A stretch of 43,417 nucleotides of DNA from positions 3,073 to 46,489 of the forward strand of contig JAHFKT010000005.1 in NCBI GenBank assembly GCA_023245235.1, given 5' to 3'. The stretch is from Candidatus Yanofskyibacteriota bacterium. Its GTDB lineage: Bacteria; Patescibacteriota; Minisyncoccia; 2-02-FULL-40-12; GWA2-44-9. The notes under the pieces were generated by a model. The model was not told the DNA's origin, searched no databases, and was given only the letters and a program-made list of their open reading frames with translations. The position numbers were made by a program, and so were the translations under genes. Of the stretch, positions 19,243 to 28,044 are shown in pieces; positions within the stretch are counted from its first letter, which is position 1, and the number at the start of each line of letters is the position of its first letter.

Positions 19243-20898
19243 ATGAAGATATTTCTGGTATTGCTCATCGGTGGGCTGTTGTGGGCGTCCCCGGGCCATG
19301 CGGCAGTATTCTATGAGTTCGATCCCGATTATTCTCAAAGCCTCCTGGTCGCCTCTTCGGAAACGGTTTCCGAGGTGTTCCTGCCGCTCAACGATTACCT
19401 CGGCTCTTTGGACTTCTGGGTCAGTAATGCAAATACGTCGGGGGTTGTGACTTTTACGCTGTACAATACCGCCGGAACGGCAGTAGCGGAACGCACAGTG
19501 AACGTGCCGGCGATCGCTGATACGGAAGACGGTACGCGTCTTCATGTTGCTTTGCCGGCACAGCTAGCGGTGACCGGCAATACTCCATACCGTGTCCGCA
19601 TTGCAACCGCAATTCCGACGTTCCGGCTGTACTATGCCGATGCAGTACGTCTGCTGGCTCATAACGGATCGCCGCTACCGACGTATACGGGCGGCCTCGC
19701 ACGGATCGGAGACAACGATATGGCGTTCAGCTTTAAATTCGCGCTGTATGAAGATCATGAAAGCACGCCGCCGCAGCTGACCGGAGTAACGGTCACCCAA
19801 CAAAGCTCGACCCGGACCGATATTACTTTTAATGCGAATGAGCCTGTTGACCGCCGTCTGCAATATGGCGGGATCGCCATCAACTACACCGGCGAATATC
19901 CCTCATGCGCCCCGGACATACAGGTATGCTCATTGACCCTTGCTGTCTCTCCGGCGACAACGTATCAGTACACGCTAACCGTACAAGATGTCTGGGGTAA
20001 TCAATCGACGGCGACCGGCAATTTCACTACGCTCGGCACGGGCCAAGCCCCGACACCTACTCCTGCGGCCAGCATCCCGGCAAGTCCGACACCGACCGTA
20101 AGTCCGTCGCCTACGCCCGATACTACGGCGCCGGCGATGATCAACGCACGCCTTATTGCCTCCACGGCGCATACCGCCTCATTCGCCTGGACGACAAATG
20201 AGGCTGCCAACAGCACCGTCGTCGTGCAACTGCTGCCATACCTGATAACCGCCGGAGCTAACAGTGACAGTACTCTGGAACTGGAACATTTTATTCAGGT
20301 GGTCAACCTTTCTCCTGACGCTTACTTTCGTGCCACTATCACCTCTTCGGATGCCGTCGGTAATTCCTCTCAAGCGACGGTTGATTTTTTGACGCCCGGC
20401 GAGACGACCGCGCCGACTCCGACCCCGTCGAAAACCCCCGGAGCAACGCCCCCACCCGCGATCTCACCGACTCCAACCCTGACTCCCGTCGGTACACCGG
20501 GAGTGACCGGTCCGCCGGATAACCCGCAAATTACCTGGTCACCGCCCGCCGGCGGCGACCCGGCGGCCGGATATCGCGTCGATATTTTTGACAGCACAAA
20601 TAAATTCATAAAAACCATTATTGTACCCCCGGGACAGCATCAGGTTGCTGCGGGCACTCTTCCGGCAGGAAATAATCGCGTGATAGTATACGCAAATAAT
20701 AACGGAGTATTCGAAAAGGTCGCCGCACCGAAATACCTGAACACGGGATCACGGAGCTTCCTGGAGCGCGCCGTAAGTGCCCTGCCGTACGTGCTTGGCG
20801 GCATCGTTGTTATTATTTTTATCGTCGTCATGGTGATGAAACTGCGTAAGCCGAAACCTCCCGTTATACCACCTCCAGCCGGTCGGACCGGCCGATAA
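19243..20898 (+). CDS. Secreted, C-terminally anchored Pro/Thr-rich fibronectin-type surface protein
   Basis: Signal peptide MKIFLVLLIGGLLWASPGHAA; TPTPAASIPASPTPTVSPSPTP linkers; C-terminal TM YVLGGIVVIIFIVVMVMKLRKPK. Confidence 0.75.
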   Translation: MKIFLVLLIGGLLWASPGHAAVFYEFDPDYSQSLLVASSETVSEVFLPLNDYLGSLDFWVSNANTSGVVTFTLYNTAGTAVAERTVNVPAIADTEDGTRLHVALPAQLAVTGNTPYRVRIATAIPTFRLYYADAVRLLAHNGSPLPTYTGGLARIGDNDMAFSFKFALYEDHESTPPQLTGVTVTQQSSTRTDITFNANEPVDRRLQYGGIAINYTGEYPSCAPDIQVCSLTLAVSPATTYQYTLTVQDVWGNQSTATGNFTTLGTGQAPTPTPAASIPASPTPTVSPSPTPDTTAPAMINARLIASTAHTASFAWTTNEAANSTVVVQLLPYLITAGANSDSTLELEHFIQVVNLSPDAYFRATITSSDAVGNSSQATVDFLTPGETTAPTPTPSKTPGATPPPAISPTPTLTPVGTPGVTGPPDNPQITWSPPAGGDPAAGYRVDIFDSTNKFIKTIIVPPGQHQVAAGTLPAGNNRVIVYANNNGVFEKVAAPKYLNTGSRSFLERAVSALPYVLGGIVVIIFIVVMVMKLRKPKPPVIPPPAGRTGR

Positions 20899-20987
20899 GA
20901 ACCCCGCGCACCCTACTCGAATGGCCCTTTTGACGGGTCAACGATTATGCTATAGCATGGCACAGAGAACCTTGAAATTCTGAAGCC

Positions 20988-21344
20988 ATGATCACCGTCG
21001 AAGCTATCGCCGCTTCTAAGATCAGGGAACTGATGTCCCGAGAGAATCCTGACGGCATTCCGGAGACGGCGGGCCTGCGGCTCTTTGTCCGGGGCGGCGG
21101 ATGCTCGGGATTTCAATACGGATTGACATTGGAATCAAAACCGAACGAAACCGACCAGGTTTTTGAAGTTTCGGGATTGAGGGTCTTTGTTGATCCGATC
21201 AGTATCCGATACGTCGACGGCGCTGAGATCTATTACCACCATTACGACAGCATCCTCGGCGGCGGGATCGCCATCAAGAATCCCAACGCAACAAGCACCT
21301 GCGGCTGCGGACAGTCGTTCACGACGGAACCCCCTCAAGAATGA
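20988..21344 (+). CDS. A-type Fe-S cluster assembly/insertion protein (IscA/ErpA/HesB family)
   Basis: GLRLFVRGGGCSGFQYGL and TSTCGCGQSF conserved cysteines. Confidence 0.92.
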   Translation: MITVEAIAASKIRELMSRENPDGIPETAGLRLFVRGGGCSGFQYGLTLESKPNETDQVFEVSGLRVFVDPISIRYVDGAEIYYHHYDSILGGGIAIKNPNATSTCGCGQSFTTEPPQE

Positions 21345-21354
21345 GGGTTTTTAC

Positions 21355-21383
21355 TTGAATATAAAGCCGGTATTTGATACTAT
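21355..21383 (+). promoter_or_regulatory. Predicted tRNA-Ile promoter
   Basis: TTGAAT (21355-21360), 17-bp spacer, TACTAT (21378-21383), 12 nt before the tRNA. Confidence 0.6.
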
Positions 21384-21395
21384 GCATGGGCCTTT

Positions 21396-21467
21396 GGGTG
21401 CGTAGTTCAGTGGTAGAACGCGTTCCTGATAAGAACGAGGTCGTAGGTCCGATTCCTACCGCACCCA
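21396..21467 (+). tRNA. tRNA-Ile(GAT)
   Basis: GGGTGCG...CGCACCC acceptor, CTGATAA anticodon loop, TCCGATTC T-loop. Confidence 0.93.
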
Positions 21468-21481
21468 CCGAAGTGAGTACT

Positions 21482-21512
21482 GATAAAACACCGTTTATGC
21501 GGTGTTTTATCG
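21482..21512 (+). terminator. Terminator after tRNA-Ile
   Basis: gataaaacaccg tttatg cggtgttttatc. Confidence 0.8.
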
Positions 21513-21587
21513 TTCCGGGGCTTGCAAAAAAATCGAAAAAATGTTAATGTATTGGCACTACAAAGAGGACACGATCAACCTATACGT

Positions 21588-22160
21588 ATGAAGACGGTCC
21601 CAACCACAACTTCCGAAGAATTAGTCAGGGTCAACAAAGCCCTGAAAAAGAAATTTCAGGATAAGAAACTGATATTCGGGAGTGGTTCTGTCGACGCAAA
21701 AGTCATTTTCGTCAGCGAGATCCCGGGTGCCGATGAAGAGCGGGAATCAAAACCCCTCACCGGCAACTCCGAAAAAGTCCTCCATCAGGTTCTCCGCACT
21801 CTTGGTATCGATAAGAAGAAGATCTACGTGACCAGCGTGGTCAAATACTTTCCGACCGGCGGCAAGATACCGTCTCCGAAAGAGATCAAATCGTATGTCC
21901 CCTTCCTGAAAGAAGAGATCAAAACGATCAATCCGCAAGTTGTGGTCACGCTCGGAAACATGGCTTTGAACGGCATCGGTCTTCGACAGCCGCTTGATAA
22001 TGTCCATGGCCGTACATTCAATTTCGGCAGTTACGAACTGGTCCCCACATTTCACCCGAGCCATGCCGCCAAGAATCCTCAGATCCGGGGACTTATGGAG
22101 GCCGATCTCGCAAAGCTTAAAGAACTGCTCAAAAAACCGGTTGAACCGGAACAGGCGTAA
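21588..22160 (+). CDS. Family-4-like uracil-DNA glycosylase fold protein
   Basis: FVSEIPGADEE (motif A-like), PLTGNSEKVLHQVLRTLGI, VTLGNMALNGI, PTFHPSHA. Confidence 0.8.
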   Translation: MKTVPTTTSEELVRVNKALKKKFQDKKLIFGSGSVDAKVIFVSEIPGADEERESKPLTGNSEKVLHQVLRTLGIDKKKIYVTSVVKYFPTGGKIPSPKEIKSYVPFLKEEIKTINPQVVVTLGNMALNGIGLRQPLDNVHGRTFNFGSYELVPTFHPSHAAKNPQIRGLMEADLAKLKELLKKPVEPEQA

Positions 22161-22193
22161 ATAAAACCGGGGCCTATGGCCCCGGTTTTATTA
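22161..22193. terminator. Bidirectional terminator
   Basis: aataaaaccggggcc tat ggccccggttttatt. Confidence 0.85.
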
Positions 22194-23171
22194 TTTCTTT
22201 CTCGAGATAACTTTTTTGACCGCCTCTTTGATGGCATCTTTACCGAGCCCGAAAGCCTGTATCAGCTCGGCGGCCGTGCCCGATTCTCCGAACCGGTCCT
22301 GAGCTCCGATGAATTCCTGCGGTACCGGATAGTTCTTGGAGAGTACTTCAGCGATCGCTGAACCCAGACCGCCGTTGACCTGGTGCTCCTCTACCGAAAC
22401 GACTGCGCCGGTCTTTTGCGCCGCCGCGACGATGGTCGCAACATCGATAGGTTTTACGGTATGGGAGTTGATGACCATGCACTCTATCCCCTCACCCGCC
22501 AGTTCTTCGGCAGCAATCAGCGCATTATGAAGCAGTATCCCGCAACCGATGATGGCGGCGTCTTTGCCGTCCCGGTAGATCTCCGCCCGGCCAAGCATGA
22601 ATGGAGTATCCGGCGTCGTGAACACCGGGGATTTTTCCCGGCCCAGCCTGATATAGCTCGGCTTATCGTTGAACGCGACGGCCACCGTCGCCTTTTCCGC
22701 TTCAACCACATCACAGGGCACAACTACGGTCATGTTCGGCTGGACCCGCATCAATGCGATATCTTCAAGGGCCTGGTGAGTTGCACCGTCAGGGCCGACC
22801 GATATGCCGGCATGGGCTCCGGCTACTTTGACCGGCACATTATTAAGGGAAATATTTGTGCGGATCTGCTCATTGTTGCGGCCGGGGCTGAACACGGCAT
22901 AGGAAGAGATGAACGGAATTTTGCCGTAGTTAGCAAGGCCTGAAGCAACGGTCGCAAGATTCTGCTCCGCCACGCCGATCTCGATGAAGCGGCCGGGGAA
23001 CTTCTCTTTGAATAAGTGCGAGAATGTCGATTCGGTCAGGTCGGCACACAGCACTACTACCCGCTCATCCTTTTCTCCGGCCGTAACCAAACCCTTGCCG
23101 TATCCCTGCCGGGTCGGCGCCATTTCGGTCTTGGACAGGTCTGCAACTAATTTTGCGTCCGGATACGTCAT
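22191..23171 (-). CDS. Transketolase C-terminal subunit
   Basis: FIEIGVAEQNLATVASGLANYGKIPF, GPDGATHQALEDIALMR, VVSVEEHQVNGGLGSAIAEVL. Confidence 0.92.
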   Translation of the reverse strand: MTYPDAKLVADLSKTEMAPTRQGYGKGLVTAGEKDERVVVLCADLTESTFSHLFKEKFPGRFIEIGVAEQNLATVASGLANYGKIPFISSYAVFSPGRNNEQIRTNISLNNVPVKVAGAHAGISVGPDGATHQALEDIALMRVQPNMTVVVPCDVVEAEKATVAVAFNDKPSYIRLGREKSPVFTTPDTPFMLGRAEIYRDGKDAAIIGCGILLHNALIAAEELAGEGIECMVINSHTVKPIDVATIVAAAQKTGAVVSVEEHQVNGGLGSAIAEVLSKNYPVPQEFIGAQDRFGESGTAAELIQAFGLGKDAIKEAVKKVISRKK

Positions 23172-23231
23172 ATCGATATATCATATGCGGTCTCTGTAAC
23201 TCCGCCCTATTGAGAGAGCGGAGCAAAGAGA

Positions 23232-23516
23232 CTACATCTTCTCTTTCATTCCATCCTTTAGCCCGTCTTTCATGCCATCCTTCATCATGCCGTGCCAGCC
23301 GCAGCAGCCGCACGATTTAGTAGTCTTGGTCAATAATACCAAAATAATTACTACCCAAGCCCAATAACCTGCGCTGAATCCCCAGACCATCCGGTTACCC
23401 CAGCTTGCCCAGAAGAAGAGGACCGCTGATACCCACGCTAACACGCCCAACACCATGTCTACTTTATGGTGCGGACACTTGCACATATTTCCGTTCATAT
23501 TCCACATAACCAACAC
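23232..23516 (-). CDS. Small Cys/His-rich membrane protein
   Basis: ATG preceded by aaaggaggtgttggtt; MCKCPHHKVD, two TM segments, CGCCGWHGMMKDGMKDGLKDGMKEKM tail. Confidence 0.65.
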   Translation of the reverse strand: MLVMWNMNGNMCKCPHHKVDMVLGVLAWVSAVLFFWASWGNRMVWGFSAGYWAWVVIILVLLTKTTKSCGCCGWHGMMKDGMKDGLKDGMKEKM

Positions 23517-23537
23517 CTCCTTTCAAAATGCATCATA

Positions 23538-24479
23538 TTATTGATGTTCGCTCGTTATTTTACCGCCCAGCGTCCGTAACTCATCCAAAAATTTCTTTGC
23601 CTCTTCCGGCTTGGGCGGTTTGCCATGCCAGTTATAATCAAATTCCATCTCGCGGATCCCCTTCCCCGGAATGGTGTGGGCGATGATGACCGTCGGTTTT
23701 TCGAAAATTGCCGCTGCTTCATGTGTGGCATCGACGAACGCTTCGATGTTATTGCCGTCTATCTCAAGTACGTGCCAGTTGAACGCTTCGTACTTGGCCC
23801 GCAAGCTTTCCAAGGGCATAATATCCTCGGTCATTCCGTCTATCTGGATATTGTTGCGGTCAATAATAGCGGTCAGGTTGTGGAGTTTGTTCTTGCCGGC
23901 GAATAATACCGCCTCCCACGTAACGCCGGAGTCGTGCTCCCCGTCGGACATCGCGCAATAGGTCCGGAATTTCTTGCCGTCCATCCGTGCGCCATAGGCC
24001 ATACCGCAAGCCTGACCGAGACCCGAACCGAGCGGACCCGATGTTGTCTCGACGCCCGGCAAGCGCATCCGCTCGGGATGACCCTGGAGACGAGTGCCGA
24101 ATTTCCGCAGTGTTTTAAGCTCTTCGACGGGGAAATAGCCCGACATCGCCATCAGCACATAGTGGATGGGGCAGATATGGCCGTTGGAAAGAATGAGCCG
24201 GTCGCGCTCGGCCCAATCGGGGTTCTTGGGATCATGGTTCAGTACATGAAAATACAGGGCCGTAAAAATATCGGCCATGCCCAGCGGCCCTGCCGTGTGT
24301 CCACTCCCCGCCTCCGTCAGCATCTCAATCAAAAGCTCCCGCGCATCATTCGCCTTTATTTCCAACTCCTCTACTTTTTTGTCATCAATATATTGGGACA
24401 CGTAACCGGTTTTGAGAGCCTCTGCTATAGTTGTGCTACAAGCAGGACATGCTTCAACAGCATCGCGGAGTAGCCCCAT
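23538..24479 (-). CDS. Transketolase N-terminal subunit
   Basis: AGSGHTAGPLGMADIFTALYF, GHICPIHYVLMA, TTSGPLGSGLGQACGMA, SDGEHDSGVTWEA, HTIPGKGI; exact start uncertain because it overlaps gap. Confidence 0.92.
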   Translation of the reverse strand: MGLLRDAVEACPACSTTIAEALKTGYVSQYIDDKKVEELEIKANDARELLIEMLTEAGSGHTAGPLGMADIFTALYFHVLNHDPKNPDWAERDRLILSNGHICPIHYVLMAMSGYFPVEELKTLRKFGTRLQGHPERMRLPGVETTSGPLGSGLGQACGMAYGARMDGKKFRTYCAMSDGEHDSGVTWEAVLFAGKNKLHNLTAIIDRNNIQIDGMTEDIMPLESLRAKYEAFNWHVLEIDGNNIEAFVDATHEAAAIFEKPTVIIAHTIPGKGIREMEFDYNWHGKPPKPEEAKKFLDELRTLGGKITSEHQ

Positions 24480-25432
24480 TCGTTGTCGTACCAGGAAAAT
24501 ACCTTGACCAAGTTGCCGTCGGCAACACGGGTCAGGGCCAGATCAACAATGGAACCGTATTCGGTGGCCAGAATATCCGTGGAGACGAGCGGTTCTTCGG
24601 TCACGGTCAGTATCCCCTGCCATTCGGGAGCCGCCGCCGCTTTTTTGAAAATATCGTTGACCTCTTCTTTCGTTGTCGGGCGGGATGCAATGAACGTAAC
24701 GTCGATGAGCGAACCGGAAAGCACCGGCACGCGGATGGCGATGCCGTCGAACTTGCCCTCAAGCGCGGTGATGACCCGGGTCGTAGCTTTGGCGGCGCCG
24801 GTTGTGGACGGTACGATATTGGCCGCAGCGGCGCGGGCCCGGCGGAAGTCGTCTTTTTTATCAGGACCGTCAACGAGACCCTGGGTCGCGGTATAGCCGT
24901 GGACGGTAGTAAGCAGGGCTTTCTCGATGCCGAGACTGTTCATCATGACCGAGATGACCGGATTGGTGGCATTAGTGGTGCATGAAGCGTTGGAGGTGAT
25001 CTTGTCTTTGCTTAAAACATCAACGCCGACATTCGGAGTGGCGGTCGGAGTAACATCGTCATGCGCCGGAGCGGTGATGACTACGCGCTTAGCCCCTGCG
25101 TTCAGGTGTACAACCGCCTTATCCCTGGAGTCAAAGACGCCGGTCGATTCTATCACGACATCAATGTTCAGGTCTTTCCAGGGCAGTTTGGAGGGATCTT
25201 TCTCCTGCAACAGAGCTATTTCTTTGCCGTCGACTATCATTTTACTGTCGGCCAGCTGGACCGGCTTGTTGTAGCGGCCGTAGACGCTGTCGTACTTCAA
25301 AAGATAGGCCAGGTTAGCCGCCGTACCAAGGTCGTTGATTGCCACGATCTCGATCTCGGGGTTACCGAACGCCTGCCTGAAAAATATCCTGCCGATCCGA
25401 CCAAAACCATTGATTGCGATACGTGTTGTCAT
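24425..25432 (-). CDS. gap: Glyceraldehyde-3-phosphate dehydrogenase
   Basis: MTTRIAINGFGRIGRIFFRQAF, SNASCTTNATNPVISVMM, WYDNEWGYS. Confidence 0.97.
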   Translation of the reverse strand: MTTRIAINGFGRIGRIFFRQAFGNPEIEIVAINDLGTAANLAYLLKYDSVYGRYNKPVQLADSKMIVDGKEIALLQEKDPSKLPWKDLNIDVVIESTGVFDSRDKAVVHLNAGAKRVVITAPAHDDVTPTATPNVGVDVLSKDKITSNASCTTNATNPVISVMMNSLGIEKALLTTVHGYTATQGLVDGPDKKDDFRRARAAAANIVPSTTGAAKATTRVITALEGKFDGIAIRVPVLSGSLIDVTFIASRPTTKEEVNDIFKKAAAAPEWQGILTVTEEPLVSTDILATEYGSIVDLALTRVADGNLVKVFSWYDNEWGYSAMLLKHVLLVAQL

Positions 25433-25476
25433 ATATAAATGATAGCAAAAACAAAAAAAGCCCGCCAGCCGAGATA

Positions 25477-26109
25477 TCAATAATCCAGGCGGAATGAGCG
25501 TCGGTGTATGGGCGAGGGTCCCAGGGCAGCCAGTCGGACCTGATGGTATTTAGTGGCATAACCCTTGTGTTTCTCGAATCCATAGCCCGGATAACGCCTG
25601 GCATAGTTGTCCATCATCTTATCCCTATAAACCTTGGCGATTATCGAAGCGCAGGCAATGGCGAATACCTTCCGGTCTCCTTTCACGATAGCCCGCTGGT
25701 CGTGTTTTAATCCTTGTATCGTTCCCCTCCCGTCCACGAGGACTATTGTTCTGAGGGGTATGGCCGGTTGTATCTTCCCGACCGCGATGCCCATGGCCCG
25801 GTGCGCCGCTTGGTAAATATTGATCCTGTCTATAGTTTTCGGATATGAATACGCGACCGCATGGGCAAAGTTCTTCTGGGCCAGAAGCTCCTGCGCGAAC
25901 ATTTCCCGTTGATGGGGCAGTAACAGCTTGGACTCGCGCAGCCAATGCAATTTTTTATGATGTTTCTTATAGAACGTGTTGGTGATACCGACCGCGCATA
26001 CTACGACCGGGCCGGCTAAGCATCCGACACCGACCTCATCGACGGCGCAAATATATCCGTAGCCGGAATCAAATAATTTACGCTCTAATGTCTTACGGGG
26101 TAGTTTCAT
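25477..26109 (-). CDS. rnhB: Ribonuclease HII
   Basis: YICAVDEVGVGCLAGPVVVCAV, ESKLLLPHQRE, ASIIAKVYRD. Confidence 0.93.
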   Translation of the reverse strand: MKLPRKTLERKLFDSGYGYICAVDEVGVGCLAGPVVVCAVGITNTFYKKHHKKLHWLRESKLLLPHQREMFAQELLAQKNFAHAVAYSYPKTIDRINIYQAAHRAMGIAVGKIQPAIPLRTIVLVDGRGTIQGLKHDQRAIVKGDRKVFAIACASIIAKVYRDKMMDNYARRYPGYGFEKHKGYATKYHQVRLAALGPSPIHRRSFRLDY

Positions 26110-26155
26110 TGAATCAAAAGCCGATCGCTAGGATGATCGGCTTTATTGTAATCAT

Positions 26156-26470
26156 TTATTGAATGGCGTCCAGCTTTTTATCTGTCGCATCGGCAATGGC
26201 ATCGGCCTCTTTATCGAGCTGGTCCAGAGTGGCGGTATACTCGTGGTCGGCAGCATCCAGCTCGACTCTCGCCTTCTGGATCATCGGCGCGACAACGGTT
26301 TCGATCTGATTGCTGATATCCCGCTCCTTGCCGTTCACAAAATCGCTGAATATCTTTTTTCTCTGGTCCTCGCTTAGCATCGGGTCCTGTATCTTTGAGA
26401 GCAGGAACAGCTTCTCCTCGTCGGGCAGTTGCAGTTCTTTGATAAAATCGATGAGTTTTGAGTAATCCAT
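26156..26470 (-). CDS. Hypothetical coiled-coil protein
   Basis: 104-aa ORF, 2-nt gap to the next minus-strand gene. Confidence 0.65.
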   Translation of the reverse strand: MDYSKLIDFIKELQLPDEEKLFLLSKIQDPMLSEDQRKKIFSDFVNGKERDISNQIETVVAPMIQKARVELDAADHEYTATLDQLDKEADAIADATDKKLDAIQ

Positions 26471-26472
26471 GA

Positions 26473-27225
26473 TTACGCGGCTGCCGATATAAGACCGAGT
26501 TCGATGAGTTGTTGCTTCAGTTTAATATTCTCCTGGCGGACCCTGAGCAATTCCCGGTATGCCGCATTAAGCCGTTCTTCCCGGATCAGATCGGCCAGGA
26601 CGTCGGATTGGCGTTTATCAAACCGGGCATACGCGACGGTGGCGCGTTCCTCAACGCCGTCGAGCTGGCCGGCGGCTTCAGGCAAAAATCCGTATTCCTG
26701 CATGGGGATACTGGTAAATGCCCTCTCCATCACTCCGGCCACGCTGCTGGCGACTTTTTCAAATTTCTCTCCCGCCTTTCTTTTCGCAATATCGGGAGCA
26801 TGCCGATAAAACTCCATACTGTGTTCGGCAAGTTCCGGCACGGACCACACGAACCGGGAGGTCTCCTCTTTTGTCCGCGTCCAGGCTTTCTTGCCGGCCT
26901 TATATGCCGCTTTAATGTAACTGCCGCCGAGGTTCTCGACAGTCCTGCTCTTCCATGAGGCTACTCTCTCCCGGAATCGTTCCCGGCGGGCTTCGCCTTC
27001 GGCCGTGAGTTCCTTGTACGACTTTGGTTCAAATTCTTCCGAGCCGAGCGGTTTGTGCTCGAACATTTTATATTCCTGAATTTCCGGAACGGGTTTGCTG
27101 ACGTCTGCGATCGGGATTTCGATTATTTTTCCGTCTTCAATCCTAAAACCCTTCACTTCTCCACTAGTGTCTTTGGGCGATGGTTTTCCCGGCTCTTCGC
27201 GTAAGTATTTACCGATTGATTCCAT
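26473..27225 (-). CDS. Hypothetical protein
   Basis: 250-aa ORF in an apparent two-gene unit; no family recognised. Confidence 0.65.
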   Translation of the reverse strand: MESIGKYLREEPGKPSPKDTSGEVKGFRIEDGKIIEIPIADVSKPVPEIQEYKMFEHKPLGSEEFEPKSYKELTAEGEARRERFRERVASWKSRTVENLGGSYIKAAYKAGKKAWTRTKEETSRFVWSVPELAEHSMEFYRHAPDIAKRKAGEKFEKVASSVAGVMERAFTSIPMQEYGFLPEAAGQLDGVEERATVAYARFDKRQSDVLADLIREERLNAAYRELLRVRQENIKLKQQLIELGLISAAA

Positions 27226-27315
27226 GTACTCTCATACTGCCCTGAATTGAGGCGTAGTTCAATATTGTTTATGCACAAGCTTCCATGATAATCTTAACGT
27301 AAGTACCTTTATACA

Positions 27316-27585
27316 ATGCCCGTCCCCGAAGAGATACTGCGACTATTACAGCGGTTGGCGGGCTGTTCGTGGGGCCTGACCCTCACGTACGATCCGGATG
27401 CGCTCTGCGATGTCTGCCACAAAAAAGACCGCGTGAAGCGGCACTATCTGATGAAATGGACGCTCTGCGAGTCCTGCTACGGGCATGGTTGGCGGCCGCC
27501 CAGATACATCAAGATCTGCGGCGATACAAAATTCCTTACCTACACGACCGCGACATGCTCGCTTACCGTCCCCTTTCCCGGATAA
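27316..27585 (+). CDS. Small zinc-ribbon-like protein
   Basis: CDVCHKKDRVKRHYLMKWTLCESC (two CxxC); overlaps the end of the convergent gene by 23 bp. Confidence 0.55.
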   Translation: MPVPEEILRLLQRLAGCSWGLTLTYDPDALCDVCHKKDRVKRHYLMKWTLCESCYGHGWRPPRYIKICGDTKFLTYTTATCSLTVPFPG

Positions 27586-28024
27586 CATATGCGGCTATTC
27601 CGAATGCAACCGCGACATTCAAGCTTTCTTTTCGGCCATACATGGGTATGGCTATTGTTTTATCCGAACGGCGCAATAACTCTTCCGGCAGCCCGTCGAC
27701 TTCGTTGCCGATGATAACGGCAACAGGAAACTCCGGCTTGAGCTCAAAAATGTCTTTAGCGCCTTTGGTTTTTTCCAGTGCGATCATCCGATAGCCCTCC
27801 TTTTTTAACTGTTCGATAAGCCGCCAGGTCTGGCGGTGATATTCCCACGGCACGGCGTTCTCGGCTCCGAGGGCGGTTTTGGATATTTTCTCATGCGGCG
27901 GCCGGGGCGTGATACCGCAGAGATACAGCTTGGAAATACCGGCCCCATCGGCGGTGCGGAAGATCGAGCCGACATTCTCCCTGCTCCGTATGTTGTGCAT
28001 AATTGCAACGATCTTTTTATCCAT
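27563..28024 (-). CDS. TrmH/SpoU family RNA methyltransferase
   Basis: NIRSRENVGSIFRTADGAGISKLYLCGITP, VIIGNEVDGLPEELL, IPMYGRKESLNVAVAFGIAAY. Confidence 0.93.
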   Translation of the reverse strand: MDKKIVAIMHNIRSRENVGSIFRTADGAGISKLYLCGITPRPPHEKISKTALGAENAVPWEYHRQTWRLIEQLKKEGYRMIALEKTKGAKDIFELKPEFPVAVIIGNEVDGLPEELLRRSDKTIAIPMYGRKESLNVAVAFGIAAYVIRERGR

Positions 28025-28044
28025 AATATGGTAGTATGTATATC

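Noticed and set aside
22383-22943. 186-aa plus-strand ORF
   Set aside because: Antisense to the transketolase C-subunit gene
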